A stretch of 6,091 bases of DNA, from contig PLQY01000033.1 of assembly GCA_003160265.1 (NCBI GenBank), forward strand, positions 29,182 to 35,272. Reading direction: 5' to 3'. A program made the translations under genes and the position numbers. The DNA is from Peptococcaceae bacterium (GTDB lineage: Bacteria; Bacillota; DSM-12270; Thermacetogeniales; Thermacetogeniaceae). Below are positions 5,152-6,091 of this stretch, in pieces; position 1 is the first letter of the stretch, and the number at the start of each line of letters is the position of its first letter. A model generated the notes under the pieces. The model ran no database searches. It was given only the letters and a program-made list of their open reading frames with translations, and was not told where the DNA came from.

Positions 5152-5337
5152 TTAATCGAATCGCTTGCCGATAAAATATCCGATCACGATTAAGATGGCG
5201 ACGCCTATCGTCTTCCAGAAGCCGAAGCCAATGAACAACAGGGCGACCAGGATGCCGGCGACAACGCCAAGCACAGCACCCCTATGCTTGTCTATCAGTT
5301 CCAACAAAGTTTCTAATACGGATCGGCCATCCTGCAT
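5152..5337 (-). CDS. DUF2273 family small membrane protein
   Basis: A 61-residue protein starting at ATG 5337 with a near-perfect ribosome binding site (AAGGAGGG, about 8 nt before the start). The N-terminus (1-19) is polar and helical; residues about 20-57 are almost wholly hydrophobic, with a glycine-rich first half (GAVLGVVAGILVALLFIGFG), a WKT break near residue 41, then a second segment ending in GYFIGKRFD. This reads as two closely spaced transmembrane helices. Size, composition and position after amaP and Asp23 match the DUF2273 family, which has no established biochemical function. It probably works with Asp23/AmaP at the membrane, by context only. The gene ends at TAA (5154-5152), 162 nt before the proposed nusB start. 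Confidence 0.85.
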   Translation of the reverse strand: MQDGRSVLETLLELIDKHRGAVLGVVAGILVALLFIGFGFWKTIGVAILIVIGYFIGKRFD

Positions 5338-5369
5338 GTAAATCTCCCTCCTTCTGTGGTCAACAGCCG

Positions 5370-5909
5370 CTATTCGACCCGGGCGCGGGACTCGGAAGAA
5401 ACGCCTTCAATCAACACCTGCACCTGCCGCACATGGATGCCCGCTTTCTCTTCCAGGTAATTCTGAACCACCTCTTGGACCTCCTGGGAAATCACCGGGA
5501 GGTTGGCCTCCGGACTGACTTTCAGGCGCAGGTCAACCGTAACGCCGCCTTCTTCATAGCGCAACAGCGTCCTGATATCCCGGACCTCCCGGACCTGATG
5601 AGACGCCCGGCGGATCAGATCCTCCAGGGCCGGCGCCGTGATGTCAACCCTACCGTAACTGGTTTCCTGGACCATCAGCTCCCGGGAACGGTGAGAGCCC
5701 CTGCAGGCAGCCATGACTAGGCACAGGGCCAGCAAAATCACCAGCACGCTGACTGCGCCCATAATCCAGCGGTTGTCTGGAATAGCCAGGAACAACTGCA
5801 GATATTCTTGGGGAACAACCCAGCCCAGGGCAAGCGCAAGCACGATACCGGCAAAAACTATGGCTATTATGGCAAATATTCCTGACAACAATCGGTGCCC
5901 AAACTGCAT
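5370..5909 (-). CDS. amaP: AmaP, membrane anchor protein of the Asp23 system
   Basis: A 179-residue protein with ATG at 5909 behind a GAGGTGA ribosome binding site. Two hydrophobic segments are clear, about residues 7-31 and 48-68, joined by a short loop containing VVPQEYLQLF. A short basic linker (CRGSHRSRE, 69-77) follows, which suits an inside-facing C-terminus. Residues about 85-170 form a soluble domain with an Asp23-like alternating pattern: GRVDIT, ALEDLIRRA, GVTVDLRLKV, then VQEVVQNYLEEKAGIHVRQVQVLIEGV. This two-helix plus Asp23-like layout is that of AmaP, which holds Asp23 at the membrane in S. aureus. It lies between an Asp23 gene (29 nt upstream) and a DUF2273 gene (32 nt downstream), the usual context. 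The name rests on architecture and neighbourhood, so a family-level call is safest. Confidence 0.88.
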   Translation of the reverse strand: MQFGHRLLSGIFAIIAIVFAGIVLALALGWVVPQEYLQLFLAIPDNRWIMGAVSVLVILLALCLVMAACRGSHRSRELMVQETSYGRVDITAPALEDLIRRASHQVREVRDIRTLLRYEEGGVTVDLRLKVSPEANLPVISQEVQEVVQNYLEEKAGIHVRQVQVLIEGVSSESRARVE

Positions 5910-5938
5910 AAGCCGTCACCTCATTTCAATGCTAAAGG

Positions 5939-6091
5939 CTATTTAACGCGCTGCTGCTGATCATCCTGCCCGTCGGCAAAGGAAACGCCCTGGACGTGAA
6001 CGTTGACTTCGATCACCGCAAGACCGGTCATACTCTCTATCGCCTTTTTGACGCTCTCCTGGACACGCAGGGACACATCCGGAATGCGCAC
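5939..6091 (-). CDS. Asp23/Gls24 family envelope stress protein, C-terminal part (partial, 5' end outside window)
   Basis: Only the last 50 codons are visible; the frame is open to the right edge and ends at TAG (5941-5939). The tail contains a short pattern typical of Asp23/Gls24 (DUF322) proteins: a VQESVKKAIE helix, then MTGL, then alternating VIEVNVHVQGVSF, followed by a polar glutamine-rich end. Members are cytoplasmic, abundant at the cell envelope and linked to alkaline or cell-wall stress in Gram-positives. In Staphylococcus aureus, Asp23 is tethered to the membrane by AmaP. The next gene, 29 nt downstream, is an amaP homologue, which supports both calls and suggests cotranscription. 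The family call is firm; the physiological role in this organism is inferred. The start and N-terminal half cannot be seen. Confidence 0.9.
   Translation of the reverse strand: MRIPDVSLRVQESVKKAIESMTGLAVIEVNVHVQGVSFADGQDDQQQRVK

Overview
The window is a stretch of bacterial chromosome in which every supported gene lies on the minus strand, so transcription runs from the right edge to the left. The gene order (Asp23-family protein, AmaP, DUF2273 membrane protein, NusB, FolD, exonuclease VII large and small subunits, farnesyl diphosphate synthase) is a conserved Bacillota neighbourhood. The fairly GC-rich composition, the strong GGAGG ribosome binding sites and the protein sequences suggest a Clostridia-class organism, such as a Desulfotomaculum/Moorella/Peptococcaceae-type lineage. 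The genus cannot be named from the sequence alone.

Layout from right to left: the C-terminal 50 codons of an Asp23/Gls24 protein (6091-5939), amaP (5909-5370) and a 61-codon DUF2273 membrane protein (5337-5152) form a cell-envelope module. After 162 nt comes nusB, which probably starts at a TTG at 4989 rather than the longer ATG at 5085. A large nested hairpin with a T-rich tail (4587-4507) overlaps the end of nusB and looks like a terminator. A leader of about 150 nt then precedes a first folD-like gene (4363-3494). A second, divergent folD-like gene (3391-2537) follows, with a terminator-like hairpin (3474-3441) between the two. xseA (2530-1256), xseB (1292-1023) and ispA (1026-139) follow in tight or overlapping order, so they are probably translationally coupled. 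The last 138 bases (138-1) hold no gene but carry a convincing extended -10 promoter reading leftward, presumably for the next gene outside the window.

The most interesting feature is the tandem folD pair. FolD is normally one bifunctional enzyme (methylene-THF dehydrogenase plus methenyl-THF cyclohydrolase). Here the upstream copy keeps the dinucleotide-binding motifs but has Gln at the catalytic Lys position and Glu at the active-site Asp. The downstream copy keeps Lys, Gln and Asp but has lost the PCTP motif and altered the cofactor-site motifs. This complementary pattern suggests the two activities have been divided between two proteins, or that they form a heterodimer; this is inference. 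The other genes are ordinary housekeeping functions: one-carbon metabolism, transcription antitermination, DNA repair and isoprenoid precursor synthesis.
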